64,000 nucleotides of DNA. It comes from Nitrospira sp. Its GTDB lineage: Bacteria > Nitrospirota > Nitrospiria > Nitrospirales > Nitrospiraceae. Positions 9,352 to 18,198 of this stretch are shown here, piece after piece. The stretch spans positions 2,302,721-2,366,720 of the forward strand of contig JARFXR010000001.1 in assembly GCA_029194535.1 (NCBI GenBank). The letters run 5' to 3'. The notes beneath the pieces were generated by a model. It worked only from the letters and a program-made list of their open reading frames with translations, made no database searches and was not told where the DNA came from. How positions within the stretch are numbered: position 1 is the stretch's first letter; each line of letters begins with the position of its first letter. The translations under genes were made by a program, and so were the position numbers.

Positions 9352-9615
9352 GACAATCTCCGGAATGATAAGGAGGGTGAGGGTCGCGGTGGTATGAGTG
9401 TCACGTCTTTGTAGCAAATATCGACGAATCAGGTCAAGCCCTCCGCGTTGATATTGTGGCCCTCGTCCGAACATCGCGATATCGCCGTCTGCGATCGCGG
9501 TCTGACGTGGCTGATCCCCACGCAATTCATGCTTCCCCGCGCGCAATCGTATTCTTCCTAGACAGCTGGCGCCAATGCGGGTAGTATTCAGTGGGCTCAA
9601 GGAGCGTTGATCATC

Positions 9616-9978
9616 ATGGCCACGATTCTTGTCATCGACGATGAAGACTCAATCCGCCATCTCTTGAAAGAGGTCTTGGAGAGAGCCAGGTACCAGGTCA
9701 TCGAGGCGCGGGACGGACAAGAGGGCTTGCACGTCTATCAGAAAAATCTGGTCGATCTGGTCATCATGGACATTCTCATGCCTGGGACGGACGGCCTGGA
9801 AGCGACGCTGCAGTTGACGCGCGAGTATGTGGACGCCAAGGTCATCGCCATGACCGGAGCTCAGGGCGATCGTAACTTTCTGGATGTCGCCAAACTGTTC
9901 GGCGCCAGACGGGTATTTGAAAAGCCGTTCGATTTGAACAAGTTAGTCGATGCCGTCAAGGAAGAGCTTACCCGCTAG
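9616..9978 (+). CDS. Single-domain response regulator (receiver)
   Basis: This CheY-like receiver of 120 residues has no output domain. The acidic pocket (VIDDED, residues 7-12), the phosphoacceptor Asp52 in VIMDILMPG, the Thr in AMTGA and the Lys in FEKPFD are all present. A ribosome site (AAGGAG) precedes the ATG at 9616; an upstream in-frame TTG lies too close to it. The partner kinase is not in the window. The 255-base region separating it from the divergent YcbK gene must hold its promoter. Confidence 0.92.
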   Translation: MATILVIDDEDSIRHLLKEVLERARYQVIEARDGQEGLHVYQKNLVDLVIMDILMPGTDGLEATLQLTREYVDAKVIAMTGAQGDRNFLDVAKLFGARRVFEKPFDLNKLVDAVKEELTR

Positions 9979-10047
9979 GTAGTACTGTCCGGCAGATATT
10001 CTCAATCCTGCTTATCCGTCGGCAAACGTCAGCATCCCCCGACAGTC

Positions 10048-10497
10048 ATGTGGCTGATACTCCTGATTCTTTACACATTCCTCATTCTGGCAAGCGGGGC
10101 ATACGGCTCCGTCTTTGTGGCGCATTCCCACTGGGAGTATGTGGTCTGGGTCCCACCCCTGTCGGAGATTCGCACGATTGAATTTTGGCTCGATATTCTT
10201 GCCAACATCGCACTCTATGTCCCCTTCGCCGTACTCTTTCTCCAACACAAGGATTCGGCAGATCTCTCTACGCACACAGTACTCTTCGTAGTCGCCTTGC
10301 TCCTTTCCTGCACCGTTGAACTCTACCAGGTGTACTCACACAATCGGCGTCCTTCGCCGGTAGATATCGTCTGCAATGTCAGCGGAGCCGTAGTGGGAAC
10401 GCTCCTCTGGAACATGTGGAAAAATCGCCTGAGACTCTCGACTGGCCCCAAAGCTCCTCCTATCCCCATCCGATGGGTTCGTCATCACACGAAGTGA
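10048..10497 (+). CDS. VanZ-like family membrane protein
   Basis: The product is 149 residues with four hydrophobic segments and a VanZ-like layout: segment 1 at the N-terminus (LILLILYTFLILASGAYG), a DILANIALYVPFAVLF segment, then VALLLSCTVELYQVYSHNRRPSPVDIVCNVSG. The last contains the family's E-x-x-Q and R-x-x-x-x-D-I/V-x-x-N pattern. VanZ-like proteins are linked to glycopeptide tolerance in some bacteria, but most have no known role. It stands alone between a receiver gene and convergent minus-strand genes. Confidence 0.8.
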   Translation: MWLILLILYTFLILASGAYGSVFVAHSHWEYVVWVPPLSEIRTIEFWLDILANIALYVPFAVLFLQHKDSADLSTHTVLFVVALLLSCTVELYQVYSHNRRPSPVDIVCNVSGAVVGTLLWNMWKNRLRLSTGPKAPPIPIRWVRHHTK

Positions 10498-10513
10498 TTT
10501 GACGGAATCTTCG

Positions 10514-11368
10514 TTAGCGACCACCGGTCAATTCCTTGCGCACAAGCCCGCGCATCATGGCGGGATCGTTGTAACCGACCTCGCTGAGTGCGTCCATCAG
10601 GTGGAGGTCCTTCGTGCGCACCAGTTCTCTTGCTTTCGCGTAGTTTTTCGCGCTGAATCGCGCGACAGCCGGCTGTCCGTTGACGATCTGACAGGCCAGA
10701 ACTTCCTCGCCGACTTCCAGGATGCCTCCCTCGCCGATCAGCGCTCTCGCCTGCACTTCGGTGATCCCATGCAGGTGGGCGAACTCCTGCAGACCGCCCG
10801 TCTCCACCAGCCGTCCGTCCGGCATGATGCAGAGACGCTTGAAATGTGGAGACCAATCTTTCCGGAAATCGATGTACTTGATGTCGCCGCCCTTAGCCAC
10901 CTGGGAGCTGAGCGTGCGGTAGTCCAATCCTAGATTCTTCTGTTCCAGCTTCGCTTTCAATTCGCCCGGAAGCGTGCGGCGGAAGACTTCCATCGCCGCT
11001 TCCTGCAACGCACAGGATTTGGCCCGACTCAACTGTTCGGCCTCCGCGAATTGCATGAGGTCCAGGACCCAGGTCTGCTTCGCTGAGGCTCCGGTCGGGT
11101 CGATGAAACAACAAAAGAGTCCCTGCGTTACCAGCCCCCCGATGTGCGGGTAGATGTAGACGCCGCCCTCCGCCAGGAGCGCGGTCATCTGGTCCAGCGG
11201 GACGTCATAGCTTTCCGAGAGGATTCTGGCGTGCACCGATACGTCTTCCGCGAGCGTCATGGCGCAGACGGTCACATTGCCCGGCGCATCAAATTCCGAA
11301 TAGTCCTCGATGATGTTGTAGAGTTCCGGCGGCTTGGACTTGCCGAGTTTTTTCTTAATCTTGAACAT
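10514..11368 (-). CDS. Conserved-looking hypothetical protein beside SagB-type oxidoreductase
   Basis: The product is a soluble protein of 284 residues with no signal peptide or membrane segment. The N-terminal half has an alternating alpha/beta pattern (NVTVCAMTLAEDVSVHARILS). The C-terminal 90 residues look helical (GITEVQARALIGEGG, then NYAKARELVRTKDLHLMDALSEVGY). No family was recognised. It follows the SagB-type gene by 24 bases on the same strand, so they are probably co-transcribed. This hints at a shared pathway but does not define one. Confidence 0.75.
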   Translation of the reverse strand: MFKIKKKLGKSKPPELYNIIEDYSEFDAPGNVTVCAMTLAEDVSVHARILSESYDVPLDQMTALLAEGGVYIYPHIGGLVTQGLFCCFIDPTGASAKQTWVLDLMQFAEAEQLSRAKSCALQEAAMEVFRRTLPGELKAKLEQKNLGLDYRTLSSQVAKGGDIKYIDFRKDWSPHFKRLCIMPDGRLVETGGLQEFAHLHGITEVQARALIGEGGILEVGEEVLACQIVNGQPAVARFSAKNYAKARELVRTKDLHLMDALSEVGYNDPAMMRGLVRKELTGGR

Positions 11369-11392
11369 GGATAACCGCCTCTATCGTGCTGA

Positions 11393-13177
11393 TTAATAAG
11401 CTATGTTTCTCTGAAGATGGTAGTATGGCGGCAAAGTCAACAGGCGCCGATCTTCGATCGGCCCACCGACGGTGAAGTGATAGAGAGACTGGAGGACCAT
11501 CGGCTTCACAGCAAGGATCTCGTGAACCGGATCGTCGAAAAAACATCCGATACCGGTCGCCCGCACTCCCGCTTCTTCCGCCTCAAGGTAGAGAACTTGG
11601 CCCAGCAACCCCGATTCCCAGAACAATCGTGGATACCACCAGGCGCCGTCTTTTCGCAAGCGTCCCTCGAACTCGGCCAACATGCCGAAAGAAAATGCGC
11701 CGTCGCCGGCGATGTCCTGATGACAGCTCACTTGGACGGCGAGTTTCTTCGCATCCCCTTCCAGCAACCAATAGAGAGGCAGATCATCCGGCGCCCCCGG
11801 CGCCTTGCTCCACACCAGCTCGGGATTCATGGCCTCCTGGATGAACGACAGCTTGGCGGGGTCGCGGAGAAGGAAATACAGCCCAGGCGTGAGGCCGTCG
11901 ATCCGGTGCACGAACAGCATGAGATGAACCGCCGGCTCATACGGCCAGACATCCCACGGCACGAGGCGGTCCAACTGCCCGTTGCCCCCTCCCGGCATCA
12001 CGAGCCGCAGCATGCGGAAGAAGCTGGCCGAGGAAATCGACGTCCTGCCGTCGAAGGCCACGGCACTTCGGCGCCGACGGATAATCGTGCCGGCACTTGG
12101 CTCCGCATCGCTCGTCTTTCGTGACGCCTGAAGCGCATCGGACGGCGGGGCAAAACCTGTAGGAAGTCGAAGAACCGACGTTTGAACTTGCGTCTTCCAG
12201 GACGCTTCGGCGACTTCATCGATAATACCCCAATGCACCCCGTGATCGCGGCTTAGCCGGTTGGCCTTGCCGTACCAGGATCCGCCGGCAAGCTGCGCCA
12301 CGGTTTCCGAATCAAGTAACAACGGAATTTCAGCTACGTCCTCCACCATTGACGACGACACGCGTGTTGGCAATCCACAAGGCCAAATGACGGCAAGACA
12401 GTTGGGATGCTCCGGTTCGGCATCCTGGAAATCTTCTCGACGGTTGGTTCCAAGCAGAACCCCCGCGGTATCCTGTGCGGCGCCGTCCAACAACACCATT
12501 CGCCACCCCAGGGTGGCGGCAGAGATCCGGGCTGCCCCGATCGCGTGACCAACGTCGTGTTGACAATAGCGGAACGCGCGCTCACCATACTTCCAGGCCT
12601 CTCGCCAATGGACCGAAGTCAATCCCAAAATGAATGCTTGCGCCGGAAACGGCGCAAGGAGGTGGGCCACCCGATCGGCTGAATACTCAGCCCGTCGCTC
12701 CAGCCCATGTTCTCTGGGTGCATAGTGATACAGGCCGGCCGCAAGTTCCGGCTCGCGTGTGGTCGGCAGGAGGACGTAGCCCTCGGTCGGATGCAGATTG
12801 CCGGATGACGGATTGCTCCGCAGCGCCCATTCCGATTCTCCCGCCCGTTTCCATGCCGAGAGCGCGAGCGCCAACTCAAGGAATCGGGACAGACTCCGCT
12901 GGGTCAGCGGGTGGACGACGATGTCACGGGCATCAAACAGCGCGCGGTAGGGGGGCGACGCCGGATCCTCGTCGGGGGCGAGCAAGGGAAGTCGAATAAG
13001 CTCGGCTCCTGCATAGCGTCGAAAGGGATCCGGTTGATTCCCCCAATCCAGATAGCCTAACGAGCGGGCATAGCGATGGAAGTGATGCTTCGTCATGTTG
13101 TGATACCGGACGACCTGGTCGATCGGATCGGAAGCCGGAGGCTCTGACGGCGATATCGGGGAATGGCTTTCGTTCAT
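11393..13177 (-). CDS. SagB/ThcOx-type nitroreductase-fold oxidoreductase, tandem domains
   Basis: The protein is 594 residues, roughly twice a single nitroreductase domain. The first half (about 75-330) has the SagB-like features: LTQRSLSRFLELALALS, then LRSNPSSGNLHPTEGYVL, then GLYHYAPREHGLE. The second half repeats the fold: IIRRRRSAVAFDGRTSISS, then GLYFLLRDPAKL and GQVLYLEAEEAGVRATGIGC. Such proteins bind FMN. SagB relatives oxidise azolines in peptide natural products, but many tandem-domain members have no known substrate. No YcaO, precursor peptide or SagC/D gene is nearby, so a role in azoline oxidation is not supported here. Confidence 0.82.
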   Translation of the reverse strand: MNESHSPISPSEPPASDPIDQVVRYHNMTKHHFHRYARSLGYLDWGNQPDPFRRYAGAELIRLPLLAPDEDPASPPYRALFDARDIVVHPLTQRSLSRFLELALALSAWKRAGESEWALRSNPSSGNLHPTEGYVLLPTTREPELAAGLYHYAPREHGLERRAEYSADRVAHLLAPFPAQAFILGLTSVHWREAWKYGERAFRYCQHDVGHAIGAARISAATLGWRMVLLDGAAQDTAGVLLGTNRREDFQDAEPEHPNCLAVIWPCGLPTRVSSSMVEDVAEIPLLLDSETVAQLAGGSWYGKANRLSRDHGVHWGIIDEVAEASWKTQVQTSVLRLPTGFAPPSDALQASRKTSDAEPSAGTIIRRRRSAVAFDGRTSISSASFFRMLRLVMPGGGNGQLDRLVPWDVWPYEPAVHLMLFVHRIDGLTPGLYFLLRDPAKLSFIQEAMNPELVWSKAPGAPDDLPLYWLLEGDAKKLAVQVSCHQDIAGDGAFSFGMLAEFEGRLRKDGAWWYPRLFWESGLLGQVLYLEAEEAGVRATGIGCFFDDPVHEILAVKPMVLQSLYHFTVGGPIEDRRLLTLPPYYHLQRNIAY

Positions 13178-13278
13178 TGCGGATGCGGGCTAGTGTACAA
13201 ATCGCCCAGACCGAAGTAAATGCATGGGCGATCGCTTCACACATTGACCTGACCGGGCGCCGTGAGTATGCTCTCGCG

Positions 13279-13701
13279 ATGCAGTTTGACGCCGCTCTGG
13301 CCGCCCGGGAAGCCTTTGAACGATCGCAAGCGCAACTCGGCCGTGCGTGGCTCACGGCGGCGGATCTCGAAGATCGGTTTTCCTCCTCCGCCGGAGCCTC
13401 GGCGCGCGAGGCCTACGAGCAGTTGCTCGTCCTCGCGGCGGCGCATCCGAACGCCGATGCCTTCCAAGCGTTCTGCATCTACATCACCTGGCAGCAAGTC
13501 ACCGAAGAAACGATTCCTCGTCATTTCCGGACCGGCCTCACGCTGTGCGAGTCCTACCTCGGTTCGCCCGCCGGCAAGGACCCACGTGATATCGACTGTG
13601 TGACCGAACTGCGCGAATCGTTTCGCGCGGGGCTCGGCCTGCTGGAAGAAGACGAGATCGCGGTCGAGTTCAGAATAGACACACCGAAGGGCGGAGACTA
13701 G
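13279..13701 (+). CDS. Hypothetical protein
   Basis: The predicted product is an alpha-helical soluble protein of about 140 residues from the ATG at 13279. An in-frame ATG at 13177 coincides with the start codon of the divergent SagB-type gene and is less likely. It has no signal peptide and no recognised family. It precedes a TPR protein gene by 34 bases on the same strand. Helix-rich content (AAREAFERSQAQLGRAWLT) and an acidic end (LLEEDEIAVEF) are all that can be said. Confidence 0.55.
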   Translation: MQFDAALAAREAFERSQAQLGRAWLTAADLEDRFSSSAGASAREAYEQLLVLAAAHPNADAFQAFCIYITWQQVTEETIPRHFRTGLTLCESYLGSPAGKDPRDIDCVTELRESFRAGLGLLEEDEIAVEFRIDTPKGGD

Positions 13702-13735
13702 GGCCAGCCGTTCCGCGGCGTCATGCTCCTCGATC

Positions 13736-14497
13736 ATGGCTGAGGACCATAAGCACCGGGCTCGGATTTTCCTTCACCGCGGGGATCTCGTCCATGCGCG
13801 CGAAGCGTGGGAGGCTGCGGTCGACGAGGACCGCCGCACCGGCAACCGCCGCGGTTTGTCGGATTCGCTCGGCAATTTGGGCAACACCTGTGCGCTGCTC
13901 AACGACCCGGATCGAGCGGAACAATGTTATCGGGAGGTGCTCGCCATCCAGCGCGAGGAGCCGGACGCCCACGCGATTGCGCACACGCTGGTCAATCTCG
14001 GCAATCTGCACGTGGGTACGGATCATCAGGAGAAGGCCCGACCATATTATTTGGAAGCCCTGGATATGCTGTTGGGGCTGAATGACCATCGGGCGTTGGG
14101 CATTCTCTACAACAATCTCGCGCTGCAGGATGCCCGGGATGAACAATGGGAGCAGGCGGACGCGTCATTCCGCCTCGCTCTTGACCACCACCGCATCGTG
14201 GGCAACGAAGAAGGGCTCGCCGTGACGTATAGCCAGATGGGCAAGTGCTATCTTCAGCGCGGCGAGCTGACCGGCGCGGAGCGTTGCCTGAACAATGCCT
14301 CCGAGCATTACGTGCGGCTCGGACACGAGCCGGCCGAGGCCGCCGTGATCCGCCTGCTCGCATCGGTGTACCAGCAGCGAGGCGACGCCGTCGCGGCGCG
14401 CCGCTGCCTCGAACGGGTGATCATGATCGACCGCCGCTATCACCTCCCGGATGAAGGGGACGACGTCCGCCGCCTGACACAGCTGCGGTCGTCGTAA
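13736..14497 (+). CDS. Tetratricopeptide-repeat protein
   Basis: The protein is 253 residues, built almost wholly of TPR helices. At least five repeats can be read, with typical patterns such as LGNLGNTCALLNDPDRAEQC, LVNLGNLHVGTDHQEKARP and YSQMGKCYLQRGELTGAERC. There is no signal peptide, so it is probably a cytoplasmic protein-interaction scaffold. The partner is unknown. The Tyr/Ala spacing resembles TPR_12-type repeats. It follows the 140-residue hypothetical gene closely. Confidence 0.88.
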   Translation: MAEDHKHRARIFLHRGDLVHAREAWEAAVDEDRRTGNRRGLSDSLGNLGNTCALLNDPDRAEQCYREVLAIQREEPDAHAIAHTLVNLGNLHVGTDHQEKARPYYLEALDMLLGLNDHRALGILYNNLALQDARDEQWEQADASFRLALDHHRIVGNEEGLAVTYSQMGKCYLQRGELTGAERCLNNASEHYVRLGHEPAEAAVIRLLASVYQQRGDAVAARRCLERVIMIDRRYHLPDEGDDVRRLTQLRSS

Positions 14498-14644
14498 TCC
14501 CTCCTCCTTTCCGCATCGGGATTTTTCATGCTGGTTTCACTCACTTTCTGGACTTCCCGCAATACTTTGTTACTGTAGGCCTCACCGCTCACGGTGCGAT
14601 AGACGCCGGCCAACTCCCCTGCCGACACAGGGCCGAGATGCTGA

Positions 14645-15265
14645 ATGACACGACCTCGACGGGGCATCATCGTTTTCATCCTTCTGCTGACCGCTGGAAT
14701 CATGCCGTCGCTCGCGCGGGCCCAAGAGTCTGGATCCGGGTCTGGATCCGGACTACGGTTCGGCACTCAGGAAGTGGGTTTCACGGCGGGCTATCTGATA
14801 TCCGTCCGTCTCACCAGCGACCATTCGACGAAACAACAAGGCCCCGCGCTCATGCCTTCGTGGAGCATGGTCTTGACCGATCCGATCGGGAAAAGCTGGT
14901 ACCAGGGTCAGATCCTCCTTGGAGCGGAAATCGTGTACATCCAGTTTCAGGAGCCGGTGCTGACCCACGGCATCGGCTTTACCCCGAAGATCAAGTATCT
15001 CTTCAGCGGGTACCATTCGCTTCGTCCCTATATCGAATTCGCCGGAGGGCCGTTTTACACGGATCTGGTCGGCTATGTTCCAGAGGAATCCGCCCGCTTC
15101 AATTTCCTCCTGACCGCCGGTGTTGGTCTGTCGTGGTTTGTCACGCCGCGGATGGCGCTCAACGCCGGCTATCGCTTTCAGCACATTTCCAATGCGGGCA
15201 CGAGATATCCAAACGTGGGCCTCAATGCCAGTCTCCCGTTTATCGGATTCTCATTTTACTTCTAG
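14645..15265 (+). CDS. PagL-like acyloxyacyl hydrolase family outer-membrane protein
   Basis: A signal peptide (about 1-26, IIVFILLLTAGIMPSLARAQ) is followed by a Gly-Ser repeat and an eight-strand beta-barrel pattern ending in FSFYF, a typical outer-membrane C-terminus. The PagL-type motif is visible: His180, Ser182 and Asn183 in FQHISNAG, followed by YPNVGLN. PagL removes an acyl chain from lipid A with a Ser-His-Glu triad. Here the position expected for Glu, 12 residues after Ser, is Asn194, so activity is uncertain. It precedes a lipoprotein gene by nine bases. Confidence 0.72.
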   Translation: MTRPRRGIIVFILLLTAGIMPSLARAQESGSGSGSGLRFGTQEVGFTAGYLISVRLTSDHSTKQQGPALMPSWSMVLTDPIGKSWYQGQILLGAEIVYIQFQEPVLTHGIGFTPKIKYLFSGYHSLRPYIEFAGGPFYTDLVGYVPEESARFNFLLTAGVGLSWFVTPRMALNAGYRFQHISNAGTRYPNVGLNASLPFIGFSFYF

Positions 15266-15274
15266 GAGGCTTGG

Positions 15275-16021
15275 GTGAAAAGCATGCAAGCCGGTAATAC
15301 CTGTGTCAGCCTGTTGGCGGTGCTGCTGTTGTTCAGCTCTTGCTCACGTTGGATTGAATTGGCCGACGACGCTGCGTCGCGCGCCCCTCACGGAACGGTT
15401 CGAACCATCTTGCAACAGGAACAGGTTCCGCTCTTGTTGGATCGCGTCCAGTTGATCAGGAACGGCTCCCCGCAGAATCCCTCGCAGGACACAGACCGGC
15501 GGTTTCTGGGCTCCTTGCGGGAGATCGGACTGTTTTCCAGATTGGATTCCACGGAGAATATCGGCGCATCGACGCAGGGGAAAACCATCCACGCCCGACT
15601 GGTAATCAACGAGGCTGTGGACCCGCATTCCGGCGCCGCGGCCTGGAAGGGCATCGTGATCGGAGCGTCGATGTTCCTGCTCACACCCGTGATTCCTTTG
15701 GAATACGACTATACCTCCCACATGACGCTTGAGCTCGAGCGATGGGACGGACAGATCAAGCGATATGAAGGACGGTCGGCGGGCACGAGCCGATTTCACC
15801 TCTTCGGAGCGACCCCGCTGATGATCGACGAACTGAAGGGCCTCGTCACCGAATCCTGCTTGACCGTGGTCATGGAGCAGCTGGTGCAGGACAGCTCATT
15901 TTATACCGCCAGCAGCGCCCCGCTTCCCGACAATCCCATCAGGTCGGTGTCCGTCAAACCCAAACACTCGGGCTCTCCACCGGTCCCGGTGGTTCCCGTG
16001 TTCACCCAATCGGGCCGCTAG
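15275..16021 (+). CDS. Hypothetical lipoprotein
   Basis: The GTG start at 15275 follows a perfect AGGAGG. A lipobox-like segment (LLAVLLLFSSC, Cys about residue 23) suggests lipidation. The mature part has a long polar region, a short hydrophobic stretch near 128-145 (GIVIGASMFLLTPVIPLEY) and a Pro-rich tail. No family was recognised. The tight spacing behind the PagL-like gene suggests a shared envelope role. Confidence 0.72.
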   Translation: MKSMQAGNTCVSLLAVLLLFSSCSRWIELADDAASRAPHGTVRTILQQEQVPLLLDRVQLIRNGSPQNPSQDTDRRFLGSLREIGLFSRLDSTENIGASTQGKTIHARLVINEAVDPHSGAAAWKGIVIGASMFLLTPVIPLEYDYTSHMTLELERWDGQIKRYEGRSAGTSRFHLFGATPLMIDELKGLVTESCLTVVMEQLVQDSSFYTASSAPLPDNPIRSVSVKPKHSGSPPVPVVPVFTQSGR

Positions 16022-16059
16022 CTTCACCCGCCTGCGCAGGAAACCACGGCTGTTAGGCC

Positions 16060-16125
16060 GTCGAGGGAGGCGCAACGGTTGTCTTCCGAAGCCTTGGCAA
16101 AGGAGGACATGCTTCGGCGGAGTAG
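16060..16125. repeat. Possible copy of an interspersed repeat (FAKASED-type word)
   Basis: The non-coding stretch between the lipoprotein and a TPR gene contains GAAGCCTTGGCAAAGGAGGA. Its reverse translation gives SSFAKASED, a peptide word often seen where a dispersed non-coding repeat is mis-translated in environmental genomes. It is recognised from memory; no second copy was found in this window. Confidence 0.35.
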
Positions 16126-16238
16126 GCTCAAGCTGTGGGGCTCCACTACGAGAGCTTTCCGCATCTGTCGGTCACAGCATGTTGGGACTGGCTGCAGCAC
16201 AGCGCCGATGGTATGATGCGCCGGAATGGAGACCTCGC

Positions 16239-16556
16239 ATGGACATCGAAGCCTTTCGCCAGATGGTAGCCAAGAATCCCAATGGATTCCTCGGCAGATA
16301 CGGTTTGGGCAACAAACTTCTCCAAGAAAAGGGAAGTTACGAGGAAGCCGCGACTCATCTGAAGGTGGCGGTGCAATTGGACCCGGTCCACGTGGCCTCA
16401 CACCTCGCGCTTGGACGCGCGCTGATCGGACTCAATAAGCCGGATGAGGCCAAATCGGCCCTGCGGGCCGGGATCGACGCAGCGTTGTCCGGCCGGTCCA
16501 ACGGGGGAGTCGATCTGGTTCCGGAAATGCAGGGGTTGCTTCGAACGCTACCTTGA
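16239..16556 (+). CDS. Small TPR-like protein
   Basis: The product is about 105 residues from the ATG at 16239 (MDIEAFRQMVAKNP). Two TPR-like repeats are visible: NGFLGRYGLGNKLLQEKGSY and VHVASHLALGRALIGLNKP. It has no signal peptide. The longer in-frame start at 16179 would add a non-conserved extension. It is followed by a second small gene 18 bases on. Its role is unknown. Confidence 0.75.
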   Translation: MDIEAFRQMVAKNPNGFLGRYGLGNKLLQEKGSYEEAATHLKVAVQLDPVHVASHLALGRALIGLNKPDEAKSALRAGIDAALSGRSNGGVDLVPEMQGLLRTLP

Positions 16557-16574
16557 CGTGAATTCGGTGAGCGC

Positions 16575-16775
16575 ATGACGATCGACGAGGCGAGGAAACG
16601 GATCGAATCGGCCGTGACACAGTACGGACCGCACGCGGCTCCTGTCATTGATCTGGTCATGAACGAGGTCCGCTCCGACATGGGGGCGCAGACATTCAAC
16701 CAGCTGGTCGAAGAATTCGATCTCGAGTTGGAATACAACATCGCGCCCCTTGAATCAGACTACACAAACAGTTGA
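16575..16775 (+). CDS. Small acidic hypothetical protein
   Basis: The product is 66 residues, acidic and helical (MTIDEARKRIESAVTQYGPH, then FNQLVEEFDLELEYNI). A weak GGTGAG site precedes the ATG. No family was recognised. The position right behind the small TPR gene, in the same strand and with similar codon use, supports it as real. Confidence 0.55.
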   Translation: MTIDEARKRIESAVTQYGPHAAPVIDLVMNEVRSDMGAQTFNQLVEEFDLELEYNIAPLESDYTNS

Positions 16776-16967
16776 GCCCCGGCGCTCCTCGGCGATGTTG
16801 CGGCTCGGACACCTGCTGTTCACACTCCGCAGCCGGCGTCTTGCCCCGTTGCCTTTTCCACCCCTCATCCCCCGTGTCTTCGGAAGACGGCGGCTTTCCG
16901 CGCCGGCGCATTCTGCACCCGCTCTCGCACATCCTGTATCCGGACTGACCCGATTCACGACGTCCTC

Positions 16968-18047
16968 ATGTCGATAATCTGGGCGGCGATTTCAGGACAT
17001 GGTTATGGCCACGCCGCTCAGGTCGTCCCGGTGCTCAATACGTTGGGCGCCCTGATCCCGGATCTCACGGTCATTCTCCGGACGCTGGTACCGGCTTCGT
17101 TCTTTACGGACCGTCTGAGAGTTCCCTGGACCCTGCAGCCGGTTCAACAGGACATCGGCTGCATTCAGCAAGGTCCGATGCATATCGACGTGGCCGCCAC
17201 CTGGGAGGCTCACGCCAGGTTCCATGCCGACTGGTCATCACGCCTGCGTCGGGAAGTGGAGGCGATTCGCTCGGTTGGTCCGCGCGTGATTGTGGCGGAC
17301 ACGCCGTATTTGGCTCTCCGTGCCGGCGCGAAAGCCGGAGTCCCGACCGTCTGCTTGGCCAATCTCACGTGGCACGACATCCTGACTCCCTTCATTGATG
17401 GGACCAGGCCGGACCAGCATGACATCCTGACCGAGATCGGTGGCCATTATGCCACGGCCGGTTCAGCGCTCCGCATCGCCCCAGGGCTACCTCTTTCTCC
17501 CCTCCGCGACGTGACGGATATCGGCGCCATTTCGGAACTGGCCGTTCCGGTACATGAGGCGCTACGGAAGCGACTGGAACTTCTCGACGACGAGCGGCTG
17601 GTGCTGGTCGGCTTCGGAGGCGTTCCGTTGACCTCTCTTCCTTGGGAGGCTATGGAATCCATGTCTGGATACCGCTTCATTGTGGACGGTCCGATCACCC
17701 GCCGGTCGTCGCGGATCTTCCCCCTCGGCTCGCTGCCCTACAGTTTCCGCTCGCTCATTCCATCGGTCGACGTGATCATGACGAAGCCGGGATACGGCAC
17801 CGTGGTGGAAGCCGTCGCGGCGCGCGTCCCCGTGATCTACGTTCGGCGCCATAATTTTGCCGATGAGCAACCTTTGGTCGAGTTTCTCGGACAGTACGGC
17901 CGCTCATGCGAGCTATCGCGAGAGGACTTTCAGGCTGGGCGATGGGAGGAGACCTTTGAGGTCGTCGAAGACCAACACATGCCGGCAGCGGCGCCTTCCT
18001 TCAGCGGCGCCGCCGATGCCGCCCGCTATCTCGTCCGCTACCTCTAA
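16968..18047 (+). CDS. GT-B fold glycosyltransferase-like protein
   Basis: The protein is 359 residues with a two-domain GT-B layout. The N-terminus has a Gly-rich loop (AAISGHGYGHAAQ) as in MGT/MurG-like enzymes and in the N-terminal domain of arabinokinase-type proteins. The C-terminal domain contains the nucleotide-sugar-binding region KPGYGTVVEAVAARVPVIYV followed by DEQPLVEFL. There is no membrane segment. Donor and acceptor cannot be read from sequence. A 192-base gap with nothing recognisable precedes it. Confidence 0.78.
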   Translation: MSIIWAAISGHGYGHAAQVVPVLNTLGALIPDLTVILRTLVPASFFTDRLRVPWTLQPVQQDIGCIQQGPMHIDVAATWEAHARFHADWSSRLRREVEAIRSVGPRVIVADTPYLALRAGAKAGVPTVCLANLTWHDILTPFIDGTRPDQHDILTEIGGHYATAGSALRIAPGLPLSPLRDVTDIGAISELAVPVHEALRKRLELLDDERLVLVGFGGVPLTSLPWEAMESMSGYRFIVDGPITRRSSRIFPLGSLPYSFRSLIPSVDVIMTKPGYGTVVEAVAARVPVIYVRRHNFADEQPLVEFLGQYGRSCELSREDFQAGRWEETFEVVEDQHMPAAAPSFSGAADAARYLVRYL

Positions 18048-18116
18048 TTCCCTGGACCTTCAACCGACTGATCGAATTTTTCATCAACGTTCTCCAATAC
18101 TTAAATACAGATCCTT

Positions 18117-18145
18117 TTGGCCAATCCGTTCGTAGATGCTATAGT
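18117..18145 (+). promoter_or_regulatory. Candidate promoter of the second sigma/anti-sigma operon
   Basis: TTGGCC (18117-18122) and TATAGT (18140-18145) are 17 bases apart. Transcription would start near 18152. This is downstream of the in-frame TTG at 18148 and supports the ATG at 18199 as the start. Confidence 0.5.
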
Positions 18146-18198
18146 GGTTGCGGGCGAGAGGTGATCACATCTCAGGCCGACCGTCTGATTCGCAGCGT

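Noticed and set aside
10514-13177. Azole-modified peptide cluster around the SagB-type gene
   Set aside because: No YcaO, dehydratase or short precursor gene is adjacent.
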